A stretch of DNA of 64,000 nt from Saprospiraceae bacterium (lineage in GTDB: Bacteria > Bacteroidota > Bacteroidia > Chitinophagales > Saprospiraceae): assembly GCA_029263015.1 (NCBI GenBank), contig JAJCYI010000079.1, forward strand, positions 46,079-110,078, written 5' to 3'. The translations under genes and the position numbers were made by a program. The notes under the pieces are model-generated. The model had not been told where the DNA came from and did not search any database. It saw only the letters and a list, made by a program, of their open reading frames with translations. Every line of letters begins with the position of its first letter. Positions within the stretch are counted from its first letter, which is position 1. This document shows, piece by piece, positions 44,013 to 52,977 of the stretch.

Positions 44013-46247
44013 ATGCAAGCAACAGAAGTGGAAGTTATTCTTAAAACAGCACAAGGTTTAGGGCTTAATGAAAGTGAATTTGAAAAGATCAAAGAGGTGT
44101 TGGGAAGGACGCCAAACTTCACTGAATTGAGCATTTATGCTGTGATGTGGTCGGAACATTGTTCCTATAAAAATTCCATCAGATGGTTAAGGACACTTCC
44201 AAGGGAGGGTGAAAGGATTCTGGTTGGGGCTGGTGAGGAAAATGCTGGCCTCGTTGATATTGGCGATGGACTTGCCTGTGCTTTTAAGATTGAATCTCAT
44301 AACCACCCTTCTGCTATTGAACCTTACCAAGGTGCCGCAACTGGTGTCGGAGGCATACACAGGGATATTTTCACGATGGGAGCCCGCCCAATTGCAGCAC
44401 TGAACTCACTTCGTTTTGGTAATCCTGATCTGCCACAAACAAAACATTTAATAAAAGGGGTAGTGAAAGGGATTGGTGATTATGGAAATTGTTTCGGCGT
44501 GCCAACAGTGGCGGGGGAAGTCTTTTTCCATGAATCTTATAACCAAAACATATTGGTCAATGCCATGTCTGTCGGCATCGTGAAAATTGGGGAAACGGTT
44601 TCTGCTTGTGCAGATGGGCCAGGCAATCCAGTTTTGATTGTTGGCTCAAGAACTGGAAAAGATGGAATACATGGTGCAACTTTCGCCTCAACCGACCTGA
44701 CGGAGAATTCCGTTGATGACTTGCCAGCCGTGCAAGTGGGCGATCCATTTCAGGAAAAGCTTCTACTTGAGGCATCTCTGGAAGCCATTAAAACGGGCGC
44801 TATCGTAGGTATGCAGGACATGGGTGCAGCAGGAATTACCTGTTCCACTTCTGAAATGAGTGCAAAATCTGGAACGGGTATGGAAATCCACTTGGACAAA
44901 GTACCGACCCGTCAACAAAACATGAAAGACTGGGAAATACTGCTTTCTGAAAGTCAGGAACGGATGTTGATCGTGGCCGTAAAAGGGGAAGAACAGGCGT
45001 TATATGATGTATTTGAAAAATGGGATTTGGAATGTGCTCAAATCGGTGAAGTGACGGATTCAGGTATTTTGCGATATTATTATCATGGCGAAAAAGTTGC
45101 CGAAATACCTGCTGAATCGCTTGTGCTTGGTGGTGGTGCACCCGTTTACAATCGTAAAACTGAAAAACCGGAATATCTCAAAAAAACCAAACGCTTCAGT
45201 TTGGGCAAGGTGAAATCTCCAAATAATATTGTGGAAGCTGCCAAAAAACTGTTTTCATCCCCCAACCTCGTTTCAAAGAAATGGGTATATGAACAGTACG
45301 ACAGCATGGTGGGCACCAATAATATGAGTACGAATGCACCTTCTGATGCTACGGTAATCAGGGTGGAGGGGTCAGATAAATCCCTCGTCGTAACGGTTGA
45401 TTGTAATGCCTCTTACGTATATGCCGACCCTTACATTGGTGGTATGATTGCAGTTTCAGAAGCTGCGAGGAACATCACTTGTACGGGTGGAATACCAGTT
45501 GCAATAACCAATTGTTTGAATTTTGGAAATCCTTATAATCCGGAAGTTTATTACCAGTTTGTCAATGCATTGAAAGGAATGGGTGAAGCTTGCCGGAAAT
45601 TTGATACTCCCGTAACAGGCGGGAATGTTAGTTTTTATAACCAGTCGGTTACGGGAGACGAGACCGAGCCTGTTTTCCCAACACCTACTATCGGTATGTT
45701 AGGGATTTTAGAAGACCCAAGCCATCATACCACACTTGATTTCAAATGTGAAGGAGACTTGATTTATATGATAGGAAATCTCTCCAATGACCTTGGGAGT
45801 TCAGAATACCTAAGGACAGTCATACAAATTGAACATTCCCGCGTTCCTGAATTTGACCTTTACGAAGAGTTTGAAATCCAAAAGCACATCAGGAAATTGA
45901 TCCAGAAGAACATGGTGCTTTCTGCCCACGATGTATCTGATGGAGGATTGTTTACTTGCCTTATGGAAAGTGCCATTGCAAGCGGTTTTGGCTTCGACAT
46001 TGAGACCGTGGATACGTTCAGAAAGGATTGTTTCCTTTTTGGTGAAAGCCAGAGCCGGATCGTGATTTCAATAGCCCCAGAGCAAGAGGATACATTGCAA
46101 AACTATTTGATAAACAACAATGTTTCATTCACTAAACTTGGCGAAGTTTTTGGGAGTGAGGCCATAATAGATGACAAAAAATTTGGAAGTATAAGTTCTT
46201 GGAAAAGAATCCACGAGGTCACTTTAGAAGAAAAATTGGAAAGCTGA
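44013..46247 (+). CDS. purL: Phosphoribosylformylglycinamidine synthase, small-type PurL
   Basis: This 744-residue enzyme converts FGAR to FGAM with ATP and ammonia in purine synthesis. Motifs seen are [35 protein letters not shown] (PurM-type glycine-rich region) and [15 protein letters not shown]. The length and the lack of a C-terminal glutaminase domain mean it is the split form that works with PurQ and PurS, encoded elsewhere. The ATG at 44013 is chosen because the promoter lies just before it; the longer frame from 43908 would add 35 hydrophobic residues with no family match. Confidence 0.96.
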   Translation: MQATEVEVILKTAQGLGLNESEFEKIKEVLGRTPNFTELSIYAVMWSEHCSYKNSIRWLRTLPREGERILVGAGEENAGLVDIGDGLACAFKIESHNHPSAIEPYQGAATGVGGIHRDIFTMGARPIAALNSLRFGNPDLPQTKHLIKGVVKGIGDYGNCFGVPTVAGEVFFHESYNQNILVNAMSVGIVKIGETVSACADGPGNPVLIVGSRTGKDGIHGATFASTDLTENSVDDLPAVQVGDPFQEKLLLEASLEAIKTGAIVGMQDMGAAGITCSTSEMSAKSGTGMEIHLDKVPTRQQNMKDWEILLSESQERMLIVAVKGEEQALYDVFEKWDLECAQIGEVTDSGILRYYYHGEKVAEIPAESLVLGGGAPVYNRKTEKPEYLKKTKRFSLGKVKSPNNIVEAAKKLFSSPNLVSKKWVYEQYDSMVGTNNMSTNAPSDATVIRVEGSDKSLVVTVDCNASYVYADPYIGGMIAVSEAARNITCTGGIPVAITNCLNFGNPYNPEVYYQFVNALKGMGEACRKFDTPVTGGNVSFYNQSVTGDETEPVFPTPTIGMLGILEDPSHHTTLDFKCEGDLIYMIGNLSNDLGSSEYLRTVIQIEHSRVPEFDLYEEFEIQKHIRKLIQKNMVLSAHDVSDGGLFTCLMESAIASGFGFDIETVDTFRKDCFLFGESQSRIVISIAPEQEDTLQNYLINNNVSFTKLGEVFGSEAIIDDKKFGSISSWKRIHEVTLEEKLES

Positions 46248-46327
46248 TTTTATTCTAACCCTCTATGATTTATGAATAATTATTCGACAAGGACTTAACT
46301 ATCCGTTCATCAAATCCTTGACTGGAC

Positions 46328-47479
46328 ATGAAAAATTTAGCTTACTTATTCATTGTTTTTTTAATTGCCGTTTCTAATCTTAATTGTGGCGACACGTCCA
46401 GCGTATCTGGAGGGGGAACGGATGGCTTTACCATTTCAGGAAATATTTTTGGGGCCAACACCATGCAAGTATATTTTGATAAAGTTGGTATTAGTCCAAC
46501 AAGCGCCAGCCTGATTCAGGCGAAGGCAGAAGCTTCTCCAAATGGTGACTATTCCATCACTTTACCTAATAACATTGATGCCGGAATTTATCGGTTAAGG
46601 ATTGGCGCACAAAAAGCGACCTTGATATTGGATGGGTCCGAGCATGAGATGTCGGTCAGCGGAGAACTTGTCAAGTTGAACATGTTTCAATACGAAGTGA
46701 CCGGATCAGAAAGCGCAGTTGCGTACAGGGACATGATGCAGCGTTTGGCCGCCCGCCAAGCGAACGTTGACGATGTAAAGAAGTTTGTTGAAACCACTCC
46801 AAATTCATTGGTGGCTTTGGTTGTAGGTATCCAAGCATTGGAAGGCAAGCGGCAATATTTGGACATTTATAAAGGGATAAAAGAGAGACTTTCAACCCAA
46901 CATCCAGGTTCTTCCTATTTAAAAGAATTCGACCAGGTACTTGCTTCAATGCAAAAAGTCAATGCAGGAAGAAATTTTCAGATGGTTGATGAAAACCAAC
47001 GTCGGGCTGCTCCTGACATCAAATTACCGAGTCCTGATGGCAAAGAGTATGCACTTTCCGACCTGAAAGGAAATGTCGTATTACTGGATTTCTGGGCGAG
47101 CTGGTGCCGACCCTGCCGAGCCGAAAACCCAAACGTTGTAAAAATCTATAATAAATACAAAGACCAAGGATTCACGGTGTTCAGCGTTTCCCTAGATGGC
47201 ATCGATACACGATCTGCAGCGCGCTACAAGGGTGATGCAAACAGGTTAAAAGAAGCAACAAACTCACAAAAAAAGCGGTGGGAAGATGCCATTGCCCAAG
47301 ATGGCCTGCTTTGGGATTACCACGTGAGCGACTTGAAAAAATGGGAATGTGCTCCCGCAAAAGCGTATGGAGTAAATAGTATTCCCAGGACATTCTTAAT
47401 TGATAAAGATGGAAAAATAGCCGCTATGAATCTACGGGGAGCCGAGCAAATTGAAGAAGTATTGTTAACCCTACTATAA
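46328..47479 (+). CDS. TlpA-like thiol-disulfide oxidoreductase lipoprotein
   Basis: This 383-residue protein has a lipoprotein signal ending in SNLNC (Cys20) and an N-terminal beta-rich domain like DUF4369 (FTISGNIFGANTMQVYF). A helical linker follows, and then a thioredoxin/AhpC-TSA domain with the redox motif WASWCRPC (Cys260, Cys263) and the cis-Pro loop NSIPRTFLID. Such proteins reduce or isomerise disulfides, or serve cytochrome c maturation, on the periplasmic side. A strong hairpin terminator begins six bases after the stop, so it is probably monocistronic. Confidence 0.92.
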   Translation: MKNLAYLFIVFLIAVSNLNCGDTSSVSGGGTDGFTISGNIFGANTMQVYFDKVGISPTSASLIQAKAEASPNGDYSITLPNNIDAGIYRLRIGAQKATLILDGSEHEMSVSGELVKLNMFQYEVTGSESAVAYRDMMQRLAARQANVDDVKKFVETTPNSLVALVVGIQALEGKRQYLDIYKGIKERLSTQHPGSSYLKEFDQVLASMQKVNAGRNFQMVDENQRRAAPDIKLPSPDGKEYALSDLKGNVVLLDFWASWCRPCRAENPNVVKIYNKYKDQGFTVFSVSLDGIDTRSAARYKGDANRLKEATNSQKKRWEDAIAQDGLLWDYHVSDLKKWECAPAKAYGVNSIPRTFLIDKDGKIAAMNLRGAEQIEEVLLTLL

Positions 47480-47484
47480 AATGT

Positions 47485-47525
47485 TGAATCGTCAAATGGG
47501 CTTCTAAATCCCATTTGACGATTCA
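47485..47525 (+). terminator. 16-bp-arm hairpin after the TlpA-like gene
   Basis: The arms 47485-47500 (ending gtcaaatggg) and 47510-47525 (starting cccatttgac) pair perfectly around a 9-base loop, directly after the stop codon. There is no obvious T-run downstream, so termination is inferred from position and strength. Confidence 0.75.
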
Positions 47526-47952
47526 CAATTGACTCACACAAATTACCATTCCCTGCCTTGCTTTTCCATCTTCCTGCTTTAAAAACAAACAAGCTCGAAG
47601 GGGAGAAGCGTTCTTCCCACACCTTCGAGCTTAGCGAGTCTTAACCAGAAAGCTGATTTATTAATCCCTGTCTCTTATCATATTATAAGTATCAGTAGAT
47701 TTGTCTGTTTGGAAATAAAGGCAAACGCTGACCCATCAAATACCTCAGTGATCCACTAAGGGTTTGGAGGTTGACCTTTTCACAAGGGGGAGGAGACCGG
47801 TCATTATAAAGTAATTGAAATTGGTGGTAGAATGTTGTTCACCCATTTCACATTGTGCCAAAGGTAAATAGTGATATTATCCGATCCTATATGTAATTCC
47901 CTTATTTTACACTTACGTAGTTTTACGTAGAAAGAATTTTAAATCCAATGCC
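47526..47952. other. Intergenic stretch with one more hairpin
   Basis: About 430 bases have no gene that I can support. A second hairpin (aagctcgaagg at 47591-47601 with ccttcgagctt at 47622-47632) could be another terminator or part of a palindromic repeat. A short tacgtag-type inverted repeat lies at about 47915-47930 before the cupin gene. Confidence 0.55.
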
Positions 47953-48309
47953 ATGATAGTCAAGTCATCTGATAATCAATTGTTTAGAGCTGGGGACAAA
48001 ACCATGCTCAAAGAAATATTACATCCTCGTCATACTGGATTAGACTTACCTTTTAGTATGGCCTGGGCTTATTTGGAGATCGGCCAGTCTTCAAAACTGC
48101 ATCAATTGGCCGAGAGTGAAACTTATTATATTTTACAGGGAAGCGCAGAAATCCATAGCGATAACAATGTCTATTTGGCACAAAAGGGAGACTGCATCTA
48201 CTTGCCTCCGAATGCAAAACAATGTGCCGTCAATGTCGGCGATGAACGACTTGAGTTCCTCTGCATAGTATCTCCCGCATGGACGGAGAAAGGAGAACGT
48301 ATATTCTAA
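47953..48309 (+). CDS. Small cupin-domain protein
   Basis: This 118-residue protein is a single cupin barrel: the first motif includes KLHQLAESETYYILQGSAEI (His and Glu metal ligands), and the second YLPPNAKQCAVN. The second motif lacks the usual His, so metal binding would be incomplete. Family members include mannose-6-phosphate isomerase-like proteins and sugar or small-molecule sensors. Flanking regions are repeat-rich and it stands alone, so no pathway can be assigned. Confidence 0.85.
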   Translation: MIVKSSDNQLFRAGDKTMLKEILHPRHTGLDLPFSMAWAYLEIGQSSKLHQLAESETYYILQGSAEIHSDNNVYLAQKGDCIYLPPNAKQCAVNVGDERLEFLCIVSPAWTEKGERIF

Positions 48310-48327
48310 GGGGTCAGGGGAGAGGGG

Positions 48328-48548
48328 CAGGGCTGTTAAGTTCTCGTTTTAAAATTTAAAATTTAAAATGATGAATTTAAAATGTAAAAATGGCCTACAC
48401 GTAAAATACTCGCCATCAGGTAGGTACGTGTGTCTGATTTTTACATTTATTATTTATCATTTTACATTTTACATTAAAACCCTTAGCACTTAACAGCCCT
48501 GGGGAGAGGGGTCAGGAGTCAGAGGCTACCCTGGCTCCTGACCCCTCA
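48328..48548. repeat. Compound inverted-repeat element between cupin and glycosyltransferase genes
   Basis: The sequence cagggctgttaagt (48328-48341) recurs perfectly inverted at 48489-48502, and the A/T-rich interior pairs loosely as well. Immediately after, 48507-48521 and 48534-48548 form a second hairpin (ggggtcaggagtc type, 14 of 15). The GGGGTCAGG unit recurs at 48310-48320 and again at 52749-52880, pointing to a repeat family. Confidence 0.75.
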
Positions 48549-48555
48549 CTAAAAG

Positions 48556-48586
48556 TTGTCAACTTGATGCGGTTAAAATATCTTTG
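48556..48586 (+). promoter_or_regulatory. Promoter of the glycosyltransferase gene
   Basis: A TTG at 48556-48558 and a TATCTTTG at 48579-48586 match the Bacteroidota -33/-7 pattern with 20 bases between. The -7 box ends only 8 bases before the ATG at 48595, so the leader would be very short or absent. Confidence 0.7.
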
Positions 48587-48594
48587 CGCTCCTG

Positions 48595-49788
48595 ATGAAG
48601 ATACTCATACTCTGCAAAAAATTTCCATACCCATTGAGGGAAGGTGAGCCAATCGCCATTTCTTACCTTAGCCGTTCTTTGAAAGAACTGGGTTGTGAAG
48701 TTTCGCTGTTGGTGTTGAATACTTCCAAGCATTATTTCAATCCAGCTGGCTTACCAGAAAAAGAAAACCATTTTGAGGAAATTACATCTATTGAAGTAAA
48801 CAATGAAATAACCATTTCTGGTGCTATCATCAGTTTACTAAAGGGAGATTCATACATTTTGTCAAGGTTTTATTCTAAAAGGTATGAGTTGAAATTGACA
48901 GAAATACTGAAAACTGAACAATATGATGTTGTGCATTTAGAGACCATATACATGGCTCATTACATTCCAGCTATCAGGGAAAATTCAATGGCTTTGATTG
49001 CACTACGGACACACAATGTTGAACATGAGATATGGAGGAAGGTAGCGTTGACGACTAAGAATATCTTCAAAAAATGGTACTTACTTTTACAAAACAGCGC
49101 CCTCAAAAAGTTTGAGGTTCAAATGTTAAATAGATGTGACATTTTAGCGGCGATCACAAAACCAGACTTGGATCATTTTGTTAACTTAGGATTTAGGCGG
49201 AAGGGGATAGTTGCCCCAGTAGGGATTAATTTGAATGAATACCAAATTGGAGATAATAACTCTTGGAACAGGCAGTCAATCGCGTTTATTGGTGCTTTGG
49301 ATTGGATGCCCAACCAACATGGGATAATTTGGTTTTTAGAGAATGTTTGGCCAAGCTTGAGTGCCGAGTTTCCAGAAATCACCTTGCACATTGCCGGAAA
49401 AAATACCCCAGAATGGTTAATGAAAAAAACACAAGATCGGGTGATATTTCATGGAGAGGTACCTGATGCCAAGGCATTTATTAATCAGCACCCAATATTA
49501 ATTGCACCATTGTTTTCTGGCAGTGGCATTAAAATTAAAGTATTGGAAGGATTGGCTTTGGGTAGGTTAGTCGTGACGACTGAAATTGGAGCAGAAGGAA
49601 TCCCTGCGGTACATGGAAAAGAATTGATGATTGCCAATACACCCCATGATTTTATTATAGCTATCCATCATTCTTTAAATGATATTAATAAAATGAAAAA
49701 TATGGGAATGGCAGGGCGCAGTTTTATTCGTAAAAACTTTGACAACCTTGAGATTGCTGAGAGTGTAAAAAAAGCATATCAGGATTAA
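48595..49788 (+). CDS. Family 4 glycosyltransferase (GT-B fold)
   Basis: This 397-residue protein has a GT-B layout. The N-terminal half opens with ILILCKKFPYPLREGEPIAI and includes LRTHNVEHEIW, often seen in GT4 enzymes. The C-terminal half has FIGALDWMPNQHGIIWFLENVWP, FHGEVPD and the nucleotide-sugar site PLFSGSGIKIKVLEGLALG with the conserved Glu. It probably adds a sugar to a cell-surface polysaccharide or lipid. No other polysaccharide genes are adjacent. The stop codon lies inside a copy of the MITE end (49786-49812), so the end of the reading frame may have been set by that insertion. Confidence 0.92.
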   Translation: MKILILCKKFPYPLREGEPIAISYLSRSLKELGCEVSLLVLNTSKHYFNPAGLPEKENHFEEITSIEVNNEITISGAIISLLKGDSYILSRFYSKRYELKLTEILKTEQYDVVHLETIYMAHYIPAIRENSMALIALRTHNVEHEIWRKVALTTKNIFKKWYLLLQNSALKKFEVQMLNRCDILAAITKPDLDHFVNLGFRRKGIVAPVGINLNEYQIGDNNSWNRQSIAFIGALDWMPNQHGIIWFLENVWPSLSAEFPEITLHIAGKNTPEWLMKKTQDRVIFHGEVPDAKAFINQHPILIAPLFSGSGIKIKVLEGLALGRLVVTTEIGAEGIPAVHGKELMIANTPHDFIIAIHHSLNDINKMKNMGMAGRSFIRKNFDNLEIAESVKKAYQD

Positions 49789-49812
49789 GTAACAATGCCT
49801 AATTATTTGGGT
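49786..49812 (+). repeat. Single copy of the 27-bp MITE end
   Basis: These 27 bases match 40051-40077 at 26 positions (core gcctaattatttgggt). The first three bases are the stop codon of the glycosyltransferase gene. No inverted partner was found within the next 200 bases, so it may be a solo end or a remnant. Confidence 0.7.
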
Positions 49813-49854
49813 ATGCAATTGTAAAAAATAGTTGACTTCATAATATAATAAATC

Positions 49855-50298
49855 ATGAATAATATTTTTTCAACCTTTTCGATTTTTGTCATTCTTTTAT
49901 TTGGTTCATGCCAAGACAATGATCCCAATCACATTGCTCAAAATAAAATACGTGATGAATTAATGGCTGTCCATGACGAAGTAATGCCCAAAATGGGACA
50001 AATAAATAAACTTCGAAAGCAATTAATTTCATTGACAAAAAATAAAATAATAAAAGATTCCACTTCCATTGAAGCAATTAATTATACCATTAAATACCTT
50101 GAAAAAGCAGATGAAGGCATGATGGATTGGATGGGCGAGTTCCAACAACCATCAAAAATGAGGGGTGAAAAATCACACGAGGAAATAATCGCATACTTAA
50201 TTGGAGAAAAGGGGATAATCCAGAAAGTAAAGGATGATATTTTAGGGAGTATTGAAGCTGCAAGTAAAATAATTGAAGCACACGAAGCAGCAGAATAA
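49855..50298 (+). CDS. Small helical lipoprotein of unknown function
   Basis: This 147-residue protein has a lipoprotein signal (IFVILLFGSC, Cys19) followed by a strongly helical, charged body (DELMAVHDEVMPKMGQINKL, and a later segment EKGIIQKVKDDILGSIEAA). Similar Bacteroidota proteins are sometimes labelled viral A-type inclusion protein, a name without functional meaning. It lies 34 bases before an SCO1-like gene and two genes before a cytochrome c, so a role in respiration or copper handling is conceivable, but nothing in the sequence shows it. Confidence 0.8.
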   Translation: MNNIFSTFSIFVILLFGSCQDNDPNHIAQNKIRDELMAVHDEVMPKMGQINKLRKQLISLTKNKIIKDSTSIEAINYTIKYLEKADEGMMDWMGEFQQPSKMRGEKSHEEIIAYLIGEKGIIQKVKDDILGSIEAASKIIEAHEAAE

Positions 50299-50332
50299 AT
50301 ATAATTATTTGCAATTCTAATTAACGATAAAT

Positions 50333-50944
50333 ATGAAATATTTGAACTTGATTGTTATAATGACTTTTTTGATTGGTTGCAATGACCAGCCACCTGCTAA
50401 AAAGGTTTTACCTATACTCGGCAATAAGGAAATCGTGGGCAAGGACACTATTTACCATTCTATCCCAGACTTTAGTTTTATCAACCAAGACAGTCAAATA
50501 ATAACCAATGAGACCTTTGCGGAACACGCTTATGTTGTTGATTTCTTTTTCATCTCCTGTCCTACTATTTGTCCGAAAACAACCAAGCAGATGCTGCGCA
50601 TTCATGATAAGTTTAAGGATGTAGATGGCATCAACCTTTTGGCGCATTCAATTGACCCTAAAAGGGATACAGTGGGCGCACTTAAAAGGTATGCAAGAAA
50701 CCTTGGTGTAACTGCTGATAAATGGCATTTTATTACTGGCGATAAATATGAAATAAAGGAAATCGCAGATGATTATTTTAGTATTGTGATAGAAGACCCA
50801 GATGCGCCAGGAGGTTACGATCACAGTGGCAGGTTGATACTGATTGATAAAAACCGACATATCCGTTCGTTTTGCGATGGTACCGATCCTGGAGATGTTG
50901 ATCGATTTATCGAAGATATTCAAACGCTATTGGATGAAAAATAA
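50333..50944 (+). CDS. SCO1/SenC-family copper chaperone-like lipoprotein
   Basis: This 203-residue protein has a lipoprotein signal (IVIMTFLIGC, Cys16). The thioredoxin-like body has the copper-site cysteines in CPTICP, the IDPKRDT segment, and the distal His in GGYDHSGRLILID. SCO proteins deliver copper to the CuA site of cytochrome oxidase or act in redox signalling. No oxidase gene is in view. The next gene, a small cytochrome c, starts 10 bases after the stop and is surely cotranscribed. Confidence 0.93.
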   Translation: MKYLNLIVIMTFLIGCNDQPPAKKVLPILGNKEIVGKDTIYHSIPDFSFINQDSQIITNETFAEHAYVVDFFFISCPTICPKTTKQMLRIHDKFKDVDGINLLAHSIDPKRDTVGALKRYARNLGVTADKWHFITGDKYEIKEIADDYFSIVIEDPDAPGGYDHSGRLILIDKNRHIRSFCDGTDPGDVDRFIEDIQTLLDEK

Positions 50945-50954
50945 AGGTGGAGCT

Positions 50955-51374
50955 ATGAGAAGATTGGCGTTCGTTTATTGTCTAATAATATTTGGGGCAA
51001 TTGTGCTTGTTTTTAATTCGTGTGAAAATAATAATACCTATACGCATGGAAAAATTCTTTATGAAAATTTCTGCGCTAATTGTCACATGGAAGATGGGAC
51101 TGGATTGGCCGAAGTAATTCCCACATTGGTCCAATCAGATTATGTTATTTTGAACCAAGATAAATTACCATGTATAATAAGGAATGGCCTATCGGGAGAA
51201 ATTACTGTTAATGGCAAGCTATATAATACAGAAATGTCCGGGTCTCCAAAATTAACAGAATTTGAAATCACCAATGTTATTAATTATATCAATACAGCTT
51301 GGGGCAATAAGCATACAATTCAAAAACATTTAGACGTCAGAAAGGCACTTGAAGAATGCGATGCTGAGAAATAA
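50955..51374 (+). CDS. Small lipoprotein cytochrome c (class I-like)
   Basis: This 139-residue protein starts at ATG 50955, preceded by AAAGGTGG (50943-50950) as a good ribosome binding site. Longer in-frame starts would overlap the SCO gene. The signal ends with a probable lipobox (LVFNSC). One haem c site, CANCH, lies at residues 40-44, and the sixth ligand is probably the Met in NTEMSGSP. It likely shuttles electrons on the periplasmic face. Together with the SCO-like protein it suggests a small accessory unit for a copper-containing oxidase or nitrous-oxide-type enzyme encoded elsewhere. Confidence 0.9.
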   Translation: MRRLAFVYCLIIFGAIVLVFNSCENNNTYTHGKILYENFCANCHMEDGTGLAEVIPTLVQSDYVILNQDKLPCIIRNGLSGEITVNGKLYNTEMSGSPKLTEFEITNVINYINTAWGNKHTIQKHLDVRKALEECDAEK

Positions 51375-51403
51375 CTCTACTATAATTAATATTTTTTTTT
51401 AAA

Positions 51404-51646
51404 GTCTAATAGATTTGTACGGTTCTGATAATCAGTTATTTAGCCTGTCCCGTAGGGACGCAACGTCGGTAACAAAAATGACGATCTTCCGATTACGTCC
51501 CGTAGGGACGTAACATAGGTCGGTAACATTCACATTACGTCCCTACGGGACGAAGAAAGGTCGGCGCTGGTTCATTGCTACCGATGTTGCGTCCCTACGG
51601 GACAAAGTAACACATTGATTATCAGAACCGAACAAGTCTAATGATC
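51404..51646. repeat. 243-bp nested palindromic element with four gtcccgtagggac units
   Basis: The outer arms 51404-51434 and 51616-51646 are inverted copies sharing gattatcagaaccg. Inside are two copies of gtcccgtagggac (51447-51459, 51497-51509) and two inverted copies, gtccctacgggac (51539-51551, 51591-51603). Matching flanks such as caacgtcggtaac (51461-51473) recur inverted at about 51577-51589. The whole could fold as one giant hairpin. It sits between the convergent ends of the cytochrome c and DUF6089 genes. Confidence 0.85.
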
Positions 51647-51659
51647 TAATATTTATATT

Positions 51660-52616
51660 TCAATTTGACCTCTTTTTTACAATTGGCCCAAGTTGCTTCT
51701 TTTTTCTGAACACGCCTTTTTTCTTCTGCTTGTACCTTGTATCTTTTTTGCGTTTATTCAAATTTTTATCCTCTTTTACCTTTTCGGGTTTTTTCAAGTG
51801 TTCCTTAAATATTTCGTATTTCTGATCGAAATCAAGCCCATATTTATCTGTCAGATTTACCGACACCGTTATTGCACCGAAAAAATACCAATCTTTATTT
51901 TCTGGGTTTCCCCTATCTGTACCAACAGGATTTTCATTAAATGACCCCGTCAATTCTGGAGTCCGATAAGCCAAAGCAGCGACCATTGGATCAGTCTGCC
52001 GCAGCTCTACCACATCCAGGTACTGAGTACTTACGTCATCCAAATAGTCGGTAAAAGTTTTCCTGGCACCAAATTCAAATCCGAAGTTCAGTTTATACGA
52101 GATGTTGAATTTCATTCCGAGACCAAAAGGAATCGCCAAGGTATTTCTGCTGTAATTTTTTCCTTCAGTTTGAAGTGGTTGGAGATCGTACCAAGTACCT
52201 CGCATTTGAGCCTGCGGGTTGAAATGGGTAAACGCTATTCCAGTGAAAAAATAAGGCACGCCAGTCTGGTTTGCCCTGATATTATAAGGTGAAAAATTTA
52301 CTTCCCCAATAACCGCCAACTCAAGCACATCAGACCTGAAATTTAGGTTGCGGTCTCTATTTTCTTGCAATTTTGCATAAGCATCATTCCCTGTTATTTC
52401 AGCTTTGGTTAATGCGACTTTCGCAGAAAAATACTTTGTGAAATTTCGGCGGGCATGAATGCCGATGAGAGATTTGAAACTCTCCGGGTTCATTTTGTTT
52501 TCACTCAAATCTCCAATGTAGTTGGACAATCCAAGATGCATTCCTACTTCATTGTATTGGGCTTGCAGTGAAAATGACAGCAAAAAGATAACAAAAAGTA
52601 AACTTGTACTTCTCAT
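51660..52616 (-). CDS. DUF6089 outer-membrane beta-barrel-like protein
   Basis: This 318-residue protein has a cleavable signal peptide (LLFVIFLLSFSLQAQ), then alternating beta segments with the family opening YNEVGMHLGLSNYIGDLSE. Later come FGLGMKFNISYKLNFGFEFG and the TFTDYLDDVSTQY block typical of DUF6089 proteins in Bacteroidota. The last ~60 residues are strongly basic (KKRKKDTRYKQKKK type), an unusual tail that would not insert in the membrane and may bind a polyanion or another envelope part. It is transcribed opposite to its neighbours. Confidence 0.85.
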   Translation of the reverse strand: MRSTSLLFVIFLLSFSLQAQYNEVGMHLGLSNYIGDLSENKMNPESFKSLIGIHARRNFTKYFSAKVALTKAEITGNDAYAKLQENRDRNLNFRSDVLELAVIGEVNFSPYNIRANQTGVPYFFTGIAFTHFNPQAQMRGTWYDLQPLQTEGKNYSRNTLAIPFGLGMKFNISYKLNFGFEFGARKTFTDYLDDVSTQYLDVVELRQTDPMVAALAYRTPELTGSFNENPVGTDRGNPENKDWYFFGAITVSVNLTDKYGLDFDQKYEIFKEHLKKPEKVKEDKNLNKRKKDTRYKQKKKGVFRKKKQLGPIVKKRSN

Positions 52617-52760
52617 AATTTTTAATAACTCGTTTGAAATTAATATGTTAACAACAAAGAATCAGTCGAAAACACATTAAAAATAAACAAATAAGAAGCC
52701 AAATTTGATTTGGACACTTCGTTCGGGAAGATTTAGAGTTATTTAAGGGGGTCAGGAAAT

Positions 52761-52909
52761 AGGATTCAGGGGTCAGGGGTCAGAAGAGAGGAGTCAGGGT
52801 GTCTGCTGAAAACGGATGCAAGTAAATTCGACTTGGTAGAGTTAATCAATTTTGTACTAACATCACCTGACCCCTGACTCCTCTGTTCTGACTCCTAACC
52901 CCGATTCCT
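52761..52909. repeat. Inverted repeat built from ggggtcagg-type units
   Basis: The arms 52761-52796 and 52875-52909 pair imperfectly (about 30 of 36) and consist of repeated GGGGTCAGG / CCTGACCCC units. The same unit occurs at 48310-48548. It fills most of the 361-base gap before the next propeller gene; nothing else is seen in that gap. Confidence 0.7.
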
Positions 52910-52977
52910 CTTTCACTAAAATAAATCTTTCCATAACTTCGTACTTACATTCACGTATGATAAAAAAATGATATTTA

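Noticed and set aside
51447..51603. Possible CRISPR array from four short repeats
   Set aside because: The units are palindromes in both orientations with unequal spacing, nested in an inverted repeat; there are no equal spacers and no cas genes.
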